From Burkholderiales bacterium (GTDB taxonomy: Bacteria > Pseudomonadota > Gammaproteobacteria > Burkholderiales > Burkholderiaceae_C): a DNA stretch of 32,107 bases. The stretch covers positions 1 through 32,107 of the forward strand of contig JAUVWL010000033.1 in assembly GCA_030604135.1 (NCBI GenBank), in the 5' to 3' direction. How positions within the stretch are numbered: position 1 is the first letter of the stretch; every line of letters starts with the position of its first letter. Below the pieces are notes generated by a model that worked only from the letters and a program-made list of their open reading frames with translations, ran no database searches and was not told the DNA's origin. Shown piece by piece: positions 16,572-24,142 of this stretch. The position numbers were made by a program, and so were the translations under genes.

Positions 16572-17585
16572 TCACTTCAGCTTCTGCGCCTCTTCGCGGA
16601 ACTCCGCCAGCACAGCGCGTGCGTTCTTGAGTCCCCGTGCCTCGGCAGCCGCGACCCAGCGGTCTTCCAGCGCAGACTGTTTGGCCTTGACTTCGTTGAC
16701 GAAGGCCTCGCTGGCCATCTGGCGCTGCACACCGGTCTGTTTCTGGATCTCGCGCGAGGCGGCATCGGTGCGGTCCCAGCCGGCGGCGAACATCCTGGCG
16801 GCCGCTTCGCCCGAGACCTTGTCGATCACGGCGCGCTCTTCGGGCTTGAGGCTGTTGTACCTGGCCGGATTCATCATGAAGACGAAGCTGGTGTTGTAGA
16901 GGCCCCCGGGGAAGGTGGTGGCGTACTTGACCATGGACAGGCGCATGGACTGCAGCGATTCGTCGGGGAAGAAGGTGCCGTCCATGACACCGGTGGACAG
17001 CAGCTCGAACGAATCGGTGGCGGGCTTGAGGGTGGTGTTCCAGCCCATCAGCTTGGACAGCTCGTTGATGTTGCCGCCGCCGATGCGGAACTTGAGCTTG
17101 GCCGCGTCGGCGGCGCTGGTGACCGGCTGCCTGACGGTGAAGATGATGCCCGGGCCATGGGTGAACACGCCCAGCACCTTGACGCCCCGGTGCTCGCCCA
17201 GCGGCGCGAAATACTTGTCATAGATGCGCTGGTAGGCCACCGAGGTGGCGGTGGATGAGTCGCCCAGGAACGGGAACTCGGCCACCTGGGTGAAGACGAA
17301 ACGCCCTGGCGTGTAACCGTCGACGGTGTAGGACACATCGGCCAGGCCGTCGCGGATGGCATCGAAGGTGCCCGGCGGCGCCGACACGGGCTTGGCCAGC
17401 AGGTTGCATTTGACGCTGCCGTTGGTGCCTTTCTCGACGGCTTCGCACCACTGGTTCTGGGCCATGGTGGCGCCGTGCGCGGGCGGTAGCCAGGTGGAGA
17501 CCTGGAGCACGGTCTGGGCCTGGGCCGCAGCGGCCAGAAGACCGGAGGCGAGCAACGGGACGATGGCGAGCTGGCGAGCGTTCAT
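16572..17585 (-). CDS. TRAP transporter solute-binding protein (DctP family)
   Basis: A periplasmic binding protein of a tripartite ATP-independent transporter, 337 aa. It has a clear signal peptide (MNARQLAIVPLLASGLLAAA, cleavage near AQAQ), the mature start TVLQVSTWLPP, and the conserved ligand-arginine region KLKFRIGGG. DctP proteins bind carboxylates, often aromatic or organic acids. AGGAGA precedes the ATG. No DctQ or DctM membrane gene is in the window, so its transporter partner must lie elsewhere. It is 42 bp downstream of the Rieske oxygenase on the same strand, which suggests it feeds that enzyme's substrate into the cell; this is inference. Confidence 0.92.
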   Translation of the reverse strand: MNARQLAIVPLLASGLLAAAAQAQTVLQVSTWLPPAHGATMAQNQWCEAVEKGTNGSVKCNLLAKPVSAPPGTFDAIRDGLADVSYTVDGYTPGRFVFTQVAEFPFLGDSSTATSVAYQRIYDKYFAPLGEHRGVKVLGVFTHGPGIIFTVRQPVTSAADAAKLKFRIGGGNINELSKLMGWNTTLKPATDSFELLSTGVMDGTFFPDESLQSMRLSMVKYATTFPGGLYNTSFVFMMNPARYNSLKPEERAVIDKVSGEAAARMFAAGWDRTDAASREIQKQTGVQRQMASEAFVNEVKAKQSALEDRWVAAAEARGLKNARAVLAEFREEAQKLK

Positions 17586-17627
17586 GGGGTCTCCTGGGGT
17601 TGGTGGTGAAAGGCAAACGGGATGGAC

Positions 17628-18692
17628 TCAGGCCAATACCGGGGCGCGGTGCTCGGCCTCGAAGCGGGACTGCAGCAGGCGGCGGAACTGCAGCAGCGCG
17701 GCGTCCATGGCCAGCGGCAGCATGGCCCGCTGGGGGTCAAGCGCGATGTTGCGGTGCTGGGCGGTGATCATGTCGCGGTCTTCGTTGAAGGCACCGATCA
17801 GGCTGTTGTAGATGCTCTCGGTGACGGTGTCGTCGCCCTCGCCCGCCGGGTGCGACTGCTGGAAGAAGTAGTGCGTCGTGGTTTCGGTCTCTGGTGTCAG
17901 GGTCTGGCAGCTGTGCAGGCGCACCGAAGGCCCGGGCGCGTCGGGGGCCGAACCGGTGGGACGGCCGCCGGAATGCATCAGCAACGTGCCGGGCAGCAGG
18001 AAGTCGTAGATGAACCAGCGGTCCAGGTGGGTGTCGAACTGGCGGAAGCGCTGGTAGAAGGGCGGTGGCGGCACGTCCTCGATGTGCCGGGTGACCCTGA
18101 TGCCCATTTGCGGCCAGTCGTGGGTGGCGCCCGGCACCGGCTCGATCACGGGGCGGGCCTGGGCGATACGGGTCGATCCACCCAGGGATTTCTCGTGCAC
18201 ATAGCTCAGGTGCGAGAAATCGAGCAGGTTGTCGCAGATGAGCAGGTAGGGGGTGTCGTAGTGCAGGTAACCCGGTCGGTGCTTCCAGTCGGGGCTTTCG
18301 CAGGAGAAGTTGTCGGGCAGCAGGGCTGTGTCGGACCTGGCGGGATCGCCCATCCAGACGAACACCCAGTTGTTCTTCTGCACCACCGGGTAGCTGCGCA
18401 CCCGTGCTTTGGGAGGCACGGTATCCAGACCAGGAATTTCGATGCAGCGGCCCGAAGGCTCGAACTTCATGCCGTGGTAGCCACACCGGACACAGTCGCC
18501 TTCGCGCCGTCCAACCGAGAGGGGTGCGTGGCGGTGGCAGCACCGGTCTTCGAGGGCGACCAGATCACCGGCGGCGGTGCGGTAGACCAGCACCGGCTCG
18601 CCCAGCACGGTGCGGGTGAACAGTCGGCTGTCGTCGGCCGCCGGGATCTCGTGACCCCAGGCAATGACATACCAGCAATTGCGCAGCCACAT
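17628..18692 (-). CDS. Rieske non-heme iron oxygenase, alpha subunit (VanA-like)
   Basis: A 354-aa terminal oxygenase that would hydroxylate or O-demethylate an aromatic or related substrate. The Rieske 2Fe-2S ligands are C51-x-H53 (CCHRHAPLS) and C70-x2-H73 (CGYHG). The mononuclear iron motif is N155-x2-D158-x2-H161-x4-H166 (DNLLDFSHLSYVH). Length and N-terminus (MWLRNCWYVIAW) fit the vanillate demethylase-like group. A strong AAGGAGG site precedes the ATG. No reductase gene is adjacent, so electrons must come from elsewhere. Substrate unknown; the neighbouring TRAP binding protein and two regulators suggest a small catabolic unit. Confidence 0.92.
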   Translation of the reverse strand: MWLRNCWYVIAWGHEIPAADDSRLFTRTVLGEPVLVYRTAAGDLVALEDRCCHRHAPLSVGRREGDCVRCGYHGMKFEPSGRCIEIPGLDTVPPKARVRSYPVVQKNNWVFVWMGDPARSDTALLPDNFSCESPDWKHRPGYLHYDTPYLLICDNLLDFSHLSYVHEKSLGGSTRIAQARPVIEPVPGATHDWPQMGIRVTRHIEDVPPPPFYQRFRQFDTHLDRWFIYDFLLPGTLLMHSGGRPTGSAPDAPGPSVRLHSCQTLTPETETTTHYFFQQSHPAGEGDDTVTESIYNSLIGAFNEDRDMITAQHRNIALDPQRAMLPLAMDAALLQFRRLLQSRFEAEHRAPVLA

Positions 18693-18748
18693 CGGGCGCC
18701 TCCTTCAGATGTTGGAGACCCATGCTAGGCGTTCGCGCAAGCGGCCAC

Positions 18749-18766
18749 GTCCCCCTCGGAGGGGAC
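18749..18766. terminator. GTCCCC/GGGGAC hairpin between regulator and Rieske genes
   Basis: GTCCCC-CTCGGA-GGGGAC lies in the 91-bp gap after the LuxR-type gene. It is stable but has no T-tract. The core resembles the centre of the class-2 repeats, so it may be a repeat remnant rather than a terminator. Confidence 0.25.
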
Positions 18767-18783
18767 AGACAGGGGGAACCGGA

Positions 18784-19599
18784 TCAGTGCAGGAGACGCG
18801 CCAGACCCAGGCGTTCGGCCGGCAGGCCGGCACCGGCCAGCTTGAGGTAGGCCCGCTTGCGCAAGGTGACCACGGTCGACGGCGCCACGTCGAGGTCGGC
18901 GGCGATGCCGTCGACGGTCATGCCCTGGGCGATGCGGGCGCAGACGTCGCGCTCACGGGGCGACAGCGTTGGCGCCAGCCTGGCCAGGCGTTGAACCTGA
19001 ACGGCCACACCGCTGTCGCGGTCCTGACAGTGGCTCTGCGCCCGCCAGGCCAGGGCCAGGGCCTGGCAAAGCAGGGGGGCGAGTCCGAGCAGGCGATCAA
19101 TCTCTTCGGCTTGGAGGGGTCCGAGCCGATCGTCGCGGTACAGGTGAATGGCGTGAGCCTGGCCAGGCACAGGGGCATGGACCAGGGTGAAGCGATCGGT
19201 CAGCCGCTCACGCTCGTAGATGTCCGAGCGCCAGCCGGCATCGGGGAAGTCGGCAGCCCGGCAATGCAGCACTGCCAGCCCGGCGCCGGGCGCCCGTGAC
19301 ACCTGCGCGGCCAGGGGCAGCAACGCATCACGGCGATAGTAGTGACGCCGGTAAATACCAAAACACTGCAAAACAACCGATTCCTCGCCGGGCCGTCGCG
19401 CACTGCCTTCGATCAGTTCAGGCAGATCGCGCCGGATCTGCACCAGCGACAGGTATTCGGCCGGTACCACGGCCTGGATGGCGCGCAGCAGGCCGTTGGC
19501 ACCGGCTGCGCCATTGGCGACCTCCAGCAACGCGGCAACCGACTCGGCCGGCACCGGCAGCCGGGCCGCCGGGGGATCAAGGTTCCACAGCTGGGGCAT
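18784..19599 (-). CDS. LuxR-type transcriptional regulator
   Basis: A 271-aa DNA-binding regulator. The C-terminal GerE/LuxR helix-turn-helix is at about 212-258: LSPRERDVCARIAQGMTVDG followed by IAADLDVAPSTV. The N-terminal 200 residues have no motif I recognise; they are not an obvious receiver or acyl-homoserine-lactone domain and may be a GAF-like sensor. The start MPQLWNLDPP (19599) was chosen because upstream codons to 19659 overlap the GntR-type gene. It follows that gene by 28 bp and precedes the Rieske gene by 91 bp, so it may control the Rieske-TRAP unit. That target is inferred. Confidence 0.82.
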   Translation of the reverse strand: MPQLWNLDPPAARLPVPAESVAALLEVANGAAGANGLLRAIQAVVPAEYLSLVQIRRDLPELIEGSARRPGEESVVLQCFGIYRRHYYRRDALLPLAAQVSRAPGAGLAVLHCRAADFPDAGWRSDIYERERLTDRFTLVHAPVPGQAHAIHLYRDDRLGPLQAEEIDRLLGLAPLLCQALALAWRAQSHCQDRDSGVAVQVQRLARLAPTLSPRERDVCARIAQGMTVDGIAADLDVAPSTVVTLRKRAYLKLAGAGLPAERLGLARLLH

Positions 19600-19627
19600 G
19601 GTGGAGCATTTTGGGGGGCGATGGCCT

Positions 19628-20407
19628 TCAGGGCACTGCGGGTTGTCCCTCGGTCGCAACCAGGACTGTGGCCCGCTCGCGCCTCCGGCTTTCGTTCGCG
19701 TGGCGGGTGAGCATGTCGCAGGTCAGGCGGATGTGCGCTTCGAGTGCCAAGGCCGCCCGGGCTTCCTGACGGGCCAGCGCGGCATTGAAGATGCCTTCGT
19801 GCTCGGCGTGCACGTCGCGGTCGAAGCCGGGTGTGGCGCCGATCCGGATGGCCACCTGGCGGTAGCGCTCGCCGTGGCGGTACAGAATGTCCAGCAGATG
19901 TCGGGTCCAGGGCGAGGCATATCCTGCAATCAGCGCTTCGTGGAAACGCCGGTTGGCACATTCCCAACGCTCGGGCTCACGCGCCAGGCCGGCCGCTTCT
20001 GCCTCGCTGAGCCGGGCAAACGCCTCACGCACCGAAGCTTCCCAACGCACATCACCCAGCCGGATGGACTGCCGCAGCGCCTCGGTCTCCAGCCGCACGC
20101 GGGTGTCGGTCAGGTCACGCAGGTCGTCCAGCGAAATGGCACTGACGCGGTATCCGCGCTGGCTTTCAACTGTCACCAGGGCATCGGACACCAGCAGGGC
20201 CAGGGCCTCTCGCAGCGTGCCGGCGCCAACGTCGTAACCGTCCTTGAGGTGCTCCACGCGCAGGCGCTGACCCGGCTGCAGCTTGCCACAGACAATGTCA
20301 TGGCGCAGGGCACGGTAGGCACGCTCGGTGAGCGTGCGCGGTTCGGGGTCTTCGTCGCGCGGTGCCGGTCCGGCATGGCGCGCGGGGTGCAGCAGATCGT
20401 CCAGCAT
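19628..20407 (-). CDS. GntR-family regulator, FCD subfamily (possible AphS/PhcS-type repressor)
   Basis: A 259-aa regulator. The winged helix is at about 25-90: LTERAYRALRHDIVCGKLQP, GQRLRVEHL and GTLREALALLVSDALV. The C-terminal FCD ligand domain shows FHEAL (H156), HAEHEGIFNAAL (H200, H203) and EAHIRLT (H225), consistent with its metal-binding histidines. The start at 20407 has GAGAAG upstream; the open frame to 20512 is not convincing. Because it lies directly after the DmpR-type gene, I infer it may resemble AphS/PhcS, the GntR-type repressors of phenol genes in Comamonas; it could equally regulate the Rieske-TRAP unit. Confidence 0.85.
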   Translation of the reverse strand: MLDDLLHPARHAGPAPRDEDPEPRTLTERAYRALRHDIVCGKLQPGQRLRVEHLKDGYDVGAGTLREALALLVSDALVTVESQRGYRVSAISLDDLRDLTDTRVRLETEALRQSIRLGDVRWEASVREAFARLSEAEAAGLAREPERWECANRRFHEALIAGYASPWTRHLLDILYRHGERYRQVAIRIGATPGFDRDVHAEHEGIFNAALARQEARAALALEAHIRLTCDMLTRHANESRRRERATVLVATEGQPAVP

Positions 20408-20575
20408 GGTCTTCTCAGAGGGTGAGAGGGAATTGGGCGTGGCCGAAAGGGCACCCCAAAGCGCCACCGGCAAGGTGCAAAGTACAGCCGTGGCTCGGGC
20501 GACGGCGCGCATTTGCAGCGCCGCAGGTGGTGTCTTGGGGTGTCAAGGCGGCCATGACCGGTTCCTCTCAGCCTC

Positions 20576-22306
20576 TCAGTCGTTCGGGTTTTCGCGCCGC
20601 AGGCGGTAGGCCAGCTGGGCCCGCGACAGACCCAGCAATCGGGCGGCGCCGGAGAGGTTGCCCCGGCTGCGCTCGACCGCCAGCGCCAGCACGCGCGCCT
20701 CCAGGGTCTCGATCGGCAGGCCGCTGTCGAGCACCTGCTCGCACAGCCGCTGCTCGTCCTGGGGTGCCCGGCGGGCCAGACGTCCTTGCGGATCAAGGCC
20801 ATCATGGGCCACATCGGGCTGGTTGGGGAACAGGTGCTCGGCTTCGATGACACCGCCCTGGGCGGCCAGGATGACACCTCGTTCGACCAGGTTTTCCAGT
20901 TCACGCACGTTGCCCGGCCACCCATGTCTCACCAGGGCCTGCAGGGCACGATCACTGAAACCGGCCAGCCGTTTGTGGTGCAACGCCATAAAGCGCGCGA
21001 GCAGGTGCCGCGCCAGCGGCTCGATGTCGGCTGCGCGTTCACGCAGCGGCGGGATGCAGATGGGGTAGACATTGAGGCGGTAGAACAGGTCGCGCCGGAA
21101 CTGCCCGCGCTCGACCGCAGCCTCCAGGTTGACGTTGGTCGCCGCCACCAGCCGCACATGAACCTTGCGGGCGCTCTCGCTGCCCAGTCTTTCGATTTCG
21201 CCTTCCTGCAGCACACGCAGCAGCTTGGCCTGCGCCGCCAGTGGCAGGTCGCCCACCTCATCGAGAAACAACGTGCCTCCCTCGGCCCGCTCGAAGCGGC
21301 CGGCGCGCGCAGCATGAGCGCCGGTGAAGGCCCCCTTCTCGACGCCGAACAGCTCCGCCTCAATCAGCTCGGCTGGCAGCGCGGCGCAGTTGACCGCCAC
21401 GAACGGGCCAGAGGCCCGGTCGGAATGGTCGTGCAGGGCGCGCGCAAAACGCTCCTTGCCGACGCCGGTCTCACCGGTCAGCAGCACCGTGACCTGGGTA
21501 CCGGCCGCCCTCAGCATGAGGTCGTGGGCTCGCTGGAAGGCTGGCGCACTGCCCACCAGCATGCCACCGGACTCGGTTGGCTCCAGGCTGCTCTTGAGTG
21601 CCTCGACCTGCTGGCTCAGCGCCGCCATCTTCTCCAGCAGGGAGTCATCCTCGAAGTACTGACGGTGGGCATCGCCATCGGGCCAGTCGTCGATCGGTCG
21701 CCCTTCGATCAGGCAGTGATCGTCACCGCAGGCCGAACAGCGGATTTCCTTGAACAGGATCAGCCGGCCCATGAAGGCGCTGGTGTAACCACTGGCATAA
21801 CCCAGCAAGGTCCAGCAGGCCGGTTCGTCGACCAGGCCGTATTTGAGCCGGTGGGCATGCGCCTCCCAGGAATCGTCCCAGCGGAACTGCCCCTCGAAGT
21901 GCCCGGTGGCGGCGTCCATCTCCAGCCTCACCGGGGTCACACGGGCCGCCCCTTCGAGCATGTGCAGCTGCGGTCCGACGAGGAACATGTCCTCCAGCGT
22001 CTGGCTGCCCCTGGTCTTGGCCGCAAAACCGGCGTCGTGCAAGCCGCAGGCATAGCCCATGCGGGTGAGCAGGCGCCGGGCCTGCTCCTTGCCCACCGAG
22101 GTGATGAGATCGTGCCGCAACTCGGTCAGGGCCACGGTGTGCAACAGCACCATTCGGCGCTCGCCGAGCCAGATGGCGCCGCTGTCGGGCTCGAAGCGCA
22201 ACAGGCGGCGCAGGTCGGCGTCGGGAGGGTAGGCCAGCGAGGGGTCCAAACGTGTCTCCGGTGGGTAGGCGCTCTTCGGCGCTGGAATCTCGATATTTTC
22301 ACCCAT
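20576..22306 (-). CDS. dmpR: Phenol-responsive sigma54-dependent activator (DmpR/XylR family)
   Basis: A 576-aa activator. The N-terminal sensor carries the known phenol pocket in exact MopR spacing: H115 and W143 (MopR H106, W134). The zinc site C164, E187, C190, C198 matches MopR C155, E178, C181, C189. The AAA+ domain has Walker A GETGVGKE (278-285), GAFTGA (325-330) for sigma54 contact, and Walker B GGTLFLDE (343-350). The C-terminus ends in a Fis-type helix-turn-helix ([20 protein letters not shown]). Start [12 protein letters not shown] (22306); the frame to 22345 adds only 13 residues. It is divergent from the phenol operon, with the sigma54 promoter and binding sites between them. Confidence 0.95.
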   Translation of the reverse strand: MGENIEIPAPKSAYPPETRLDPSLAYPPDADLRRLLRFEPDSGAIWLGERRMVLLHTVALTELRHDLITSVGKEQARRLLTRMGYACGLHDAGFAAKTRGSQTLEDMFLVGPQLHMLEGAARVTPVRLEMDAATGHFEGQFRWDDSWEAHAHRLKYGLVDEPACWTLLGYASGYTSAFMGRLILFKEIRCSACGDDHCLIEGRPIDDWPDGDAHRQYFEDDSLLEKMAALSQQVEALKSSLEPTESGGMLVGSAPAFQRAHDLMLRAAGTQVTVLLTGETGVGKERFARALHDHSDRASGPFVAVNCAALPAELIEAELFGVEKGAFTGAHAARAGRFERAEGGTLFLDEVGDLPLAAQAKLLRVLQEGEIERLGSESARKVHVRLVAATNVNLEAAVERGQFRRDLFYRLNVYPICIPPLRERAADIEPLARHLLARFMALHHKRLAGFSDRALQALVRHGWPGNVRELENLVERGVILAAQGGVIEAEHLFPNQPDVAHDGLDPQGRLARRAPQDEQRLCEQVLDSGLPIETLEARVLALAVERSRGNLSGAARLLGLSRAQLAYRLRRENPND

Positions 22307-22362
22307 GGATCCGACAAGGGCAAGGCAAAAGGCAGCACCGGCCATCCCGAAGGATTTGCTGA

Positions 22363-22410
22363 TTTGATGAAAGCCTGCCGGTCACCTGTACGCATTTCAT
22401 CAAGATTGAT
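22363..22410 (+). promoter_or_regulatory. Candidate upstream activating sequences for the DmpR-type activator
   Basis: Two inverted copies of one word are present: TTGATGAAA (22364-22372) and TTTCATCAA (22395-22403). The second overlaps the palindrome ATCAA-GA-TTGAT (22399-22410). They lie about 160-210 bp upstream of the predicted start of the phenol operon, the distance typical of DmpR/XylR enhancer sites. Binding is inferred. Confidence 0.5.
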
Positions 22411-22543
22411 CCGCTTGTCGTTGAAAAACTGCCAGTCTTCGGCTATCGACCTCGGCCATTCGATCCGGATGCTGCGCTGCACACCGACAAATTGCTAGGG
22501 GATTTCCCTGAAATATCGAGATTTTCGGCAACGCCGCCCGATT

Positions 22544-22560
22544 CTGGCACGCCGTCTGCA
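22544..22560 (+). promoter_or_regulatory. Sigma54 (-24/-12) promoter of the phenol operon
   Basis: CTGGCACGCCGTCTGCA matches the sigma54 consensus YTGGCACG-N4-TTGCW with the invariant GG and GC at the correct spacing. The only departure is C for the first T of the -12 element. Transcription would start near 22571, about 23 bp before the dmpK ATG, and it is divergent from the sigma54 activator gene. Confidence 0.85.
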
Positions 22561-22593
22561 AAGCGGTTCGCGTCCGACCCAGCCCCGACTGCC

Positions 22594-22794
22594 ATGAACC
22601 TGCCCTCCGACTCCCAGCTCCCCGCCGTCGACACCTCCTTGCGTTACGTGCGGGTGCTGGAGCGACGGGCAGACGGCCTGGTCAGCTTCGAGTTCTCCAT
22701 CGGCTGGCCCGAGCTGGCGGTGGAGCTGATGCTGCCCGGTCCGGCCTTCGAGGCTTTCTGCGCCAACAACCGGGTGCAGCGTCTGGACACCTGA
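22594..22794 (+). CDS. dmpK: Phenol hydroxylase assembly component P0
   Basis: DmpK helps install iron in the oxygenase and is needed for growth on phenol but not for catalysis itself. This version is 66 aa, shorter than the Pseudomonas CF600 protein (about 92). The conserved core RYVRVLERRADGLVSFEFSI and GWPELAVELMLPGPAFEAFC is intact, so the shortening appears to be N-terminal. The ATG at 22594 is the first in-frame one after the predicted sigma54 transcription start; an upstream ATG (22492) lies before the promoter. No ribosome binding site is visible. First gene of the operon. Confidence 0.85.
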   Translation: MNLPSDSQLPAVDTSLRYVRVLERRADGLVSFEFSIGWPELAVELMLPGPAFEAFCANNRVQRLDT

Positions 22795-22839
22795 GTTCCC
22801 GAGAGCTGTTCGAACAACCCACCACGGAGACAAGCACCG

Positions 22840-23835
22840 ATGAACATCGATCTGCAGGCGCGGGAGATCACGCCGCTGCGCCAGACCTACGCCCACGTGG
22901 CGAAGTACATCGGCGGCGACAAGGCCGCCAGCCGCTATCAGGAGGCGACCCTGGGCGCCCAGCCCATGGTCAACTTTCACTACCGGCCGACCTGGGACCC
23001 GGGGCATGAGCTCTTCGACGCCAGCCGTTCGAAGATCGTGCTGGCCGACTGGTACGTGCTCAAGGACCCGCGGCAGTTCTATTACGCGACCTGGACCATG
23101 ACCCGCGCGCGCCAGCAGGACGCCGTGGAGGCCAACTTCCAGTTCGTCGAGCAGCGCGGCATGGTCGGCAAGATGCCCGACGCCATCCGCGAGAAGGCCC
23201 TGGGCGTTCTGATGCCGTTGCGCCATGCGGCCTGGGGCGGGAACATGAACAACGCCTCCATCTGCGCCTACGGCTATGGCACCGCCTTCACCGCGCCGGC
23301 CATGTTCCACGCCATGGACAACCTGGGGGTGGCGCAGTACCTGACCCGACTGGGTCTGGCGCTGGGCGACCCCCAGTGCCTCGAAGCAGGCAAGCAGGCC
23401 TGGCTCAATGCCCCCGAATGGCAGGCACTGCGCCGTCTGGTGGAGGACAGCTTCGTGGTGCAGGACCCGTTCGAGCTTTTCGTGGCACAGAACTTCGCTC
23501 TCGACGGCCTACTGTACCCCTTGATCTATGGCGGCTTCGTGGACGACCACGTGGCGCTGCAGGGAGGCACGGCCGTGGCCATGCTGACCAGCTTCATGCC
23601 CGAGTGGCACGACGAAAGCGCGCGCTGGGTGGATGCCGTGATCAAGACCGCCGGGGCCGAATCCGACGCCAACCGGGCCCTGTTGCGTGACTGGGCCGGC
23701 CACTGGATGGACCGGGCTCAGGCCGCCCTCTCCCCCATTGCGCGTCTCGCTCTGGGCGAAACCGGCGAAACCGTGCTCAGCGACGCCCGCGAACAACTGC
23801 AGGCGCGACTGGCCAAGACCGGCGTTGCCGTCTGA
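22840..23835 (+). CDS. dmpL: Phenol hydroxylase P1, oxygenase beta subunit
   Basis: The non-catalytic beta subunit of the multicomponent phenol hydroxylase, forming the (alpha-beta-gamma)2 oxygenase with DmpN and DmpO. It is 331 aa, the same length as DmpL. It starts MNIDLQAREITPLRQTYAHV and contains FHYRPTWDPGHELFD and the family segment DPRQFYYATWTMTRARQQ. A GGAGA site precedes the ATG. It is 45 bp after dmpK and 15 bp before dmpM. Confidence 0.96.
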   Translation: MNIDLQAREITPLRQTYAHVAKYIGGDKAASRYQEATLGAQPMVNFHYRPTWDPGHELFDASRSKIVLADWYVLKDPRQFYYATWTMTRARQQDAVEANFQFVEQRGMVGKMPDAIREKALGVLMPLRHAAWGGNMNNASICAYGYGTAFTAPAMFHAMDNLGVAQYLTRLGLALGDPQCLEAGKQAWLNAPEWQALRRLVEDSFVVQDPFELFVAQNFALDGLLYPLIYGGFVDDHVALQGGTAVAMLTSFMPEWHDESARWVDAVIKTAGAESDANRALLRDWAGHWMDRAQAALSPIARLALGETGETVLSDAREQLQARLAKTGVAV

Positions 23836-23850
23836 ACAGGAGACCACAAC

Positions 23851-24120
23851 ATGTCCGACGTATTCATCGCTTTCCAGCACAACGAGGAGTCGCGCCCGGT
23901 GATCGACGCCATCGTGGCCGACAACCCGAACGCGGTGCTGACCCACCCCACCGGCCTGGTCAAGATCAACGCGCCCGGCAGCCTGACCATCCGCCGCGAA
24001 ACCATCGAAGGCCTGACCGGCCGGCCCTACGACCTGCAGGCCATCCACGTCAACCTCGTCACGCTCTCGGGCCACATAGACGAGGACGACGACCAGCTCA
24101 CGCTGAGCTGGAAACACTGA
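23851..24120 (+). CDS. dmpM: Phenol hydroxylase P2, regulatory/effector protein
   Basis: DmpM is the cofactor-free coupling protein that binds the oxygenase and promotes substrate turnover (MmoB/DmpM family). It is 89 aa, near the usual 90. It starts MSDVFIAFQHNEESRPVIDA and contains NAVLTHPTGLVKINAPGSLT and LSGHIDEDDDQLTLSWKH. A clear AGGAGA ribosome binding site precedes the ATG. Confidence 0.96.
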   Translation: MSDVFIAFQHNEESRPVIDAIVADNPNAVLTHPTGLVKINAPGSLTIRRETIEGLTGRPYDLQAIHVNLVTLSGHIDEDDDQLTLSWKH

Positions 24121-24142
24121 ATCAAGAGCAGAAGGAGACAAG

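Noticed and set aside
20408..20575. TTGACA on the minus strand as a GntR-gene promoter
   Set aside because: A perfect -35 word is present (CTTGACACCCC), but 16-18 bp downstream the sequence is CGGCGC, nothing like a -10 box.
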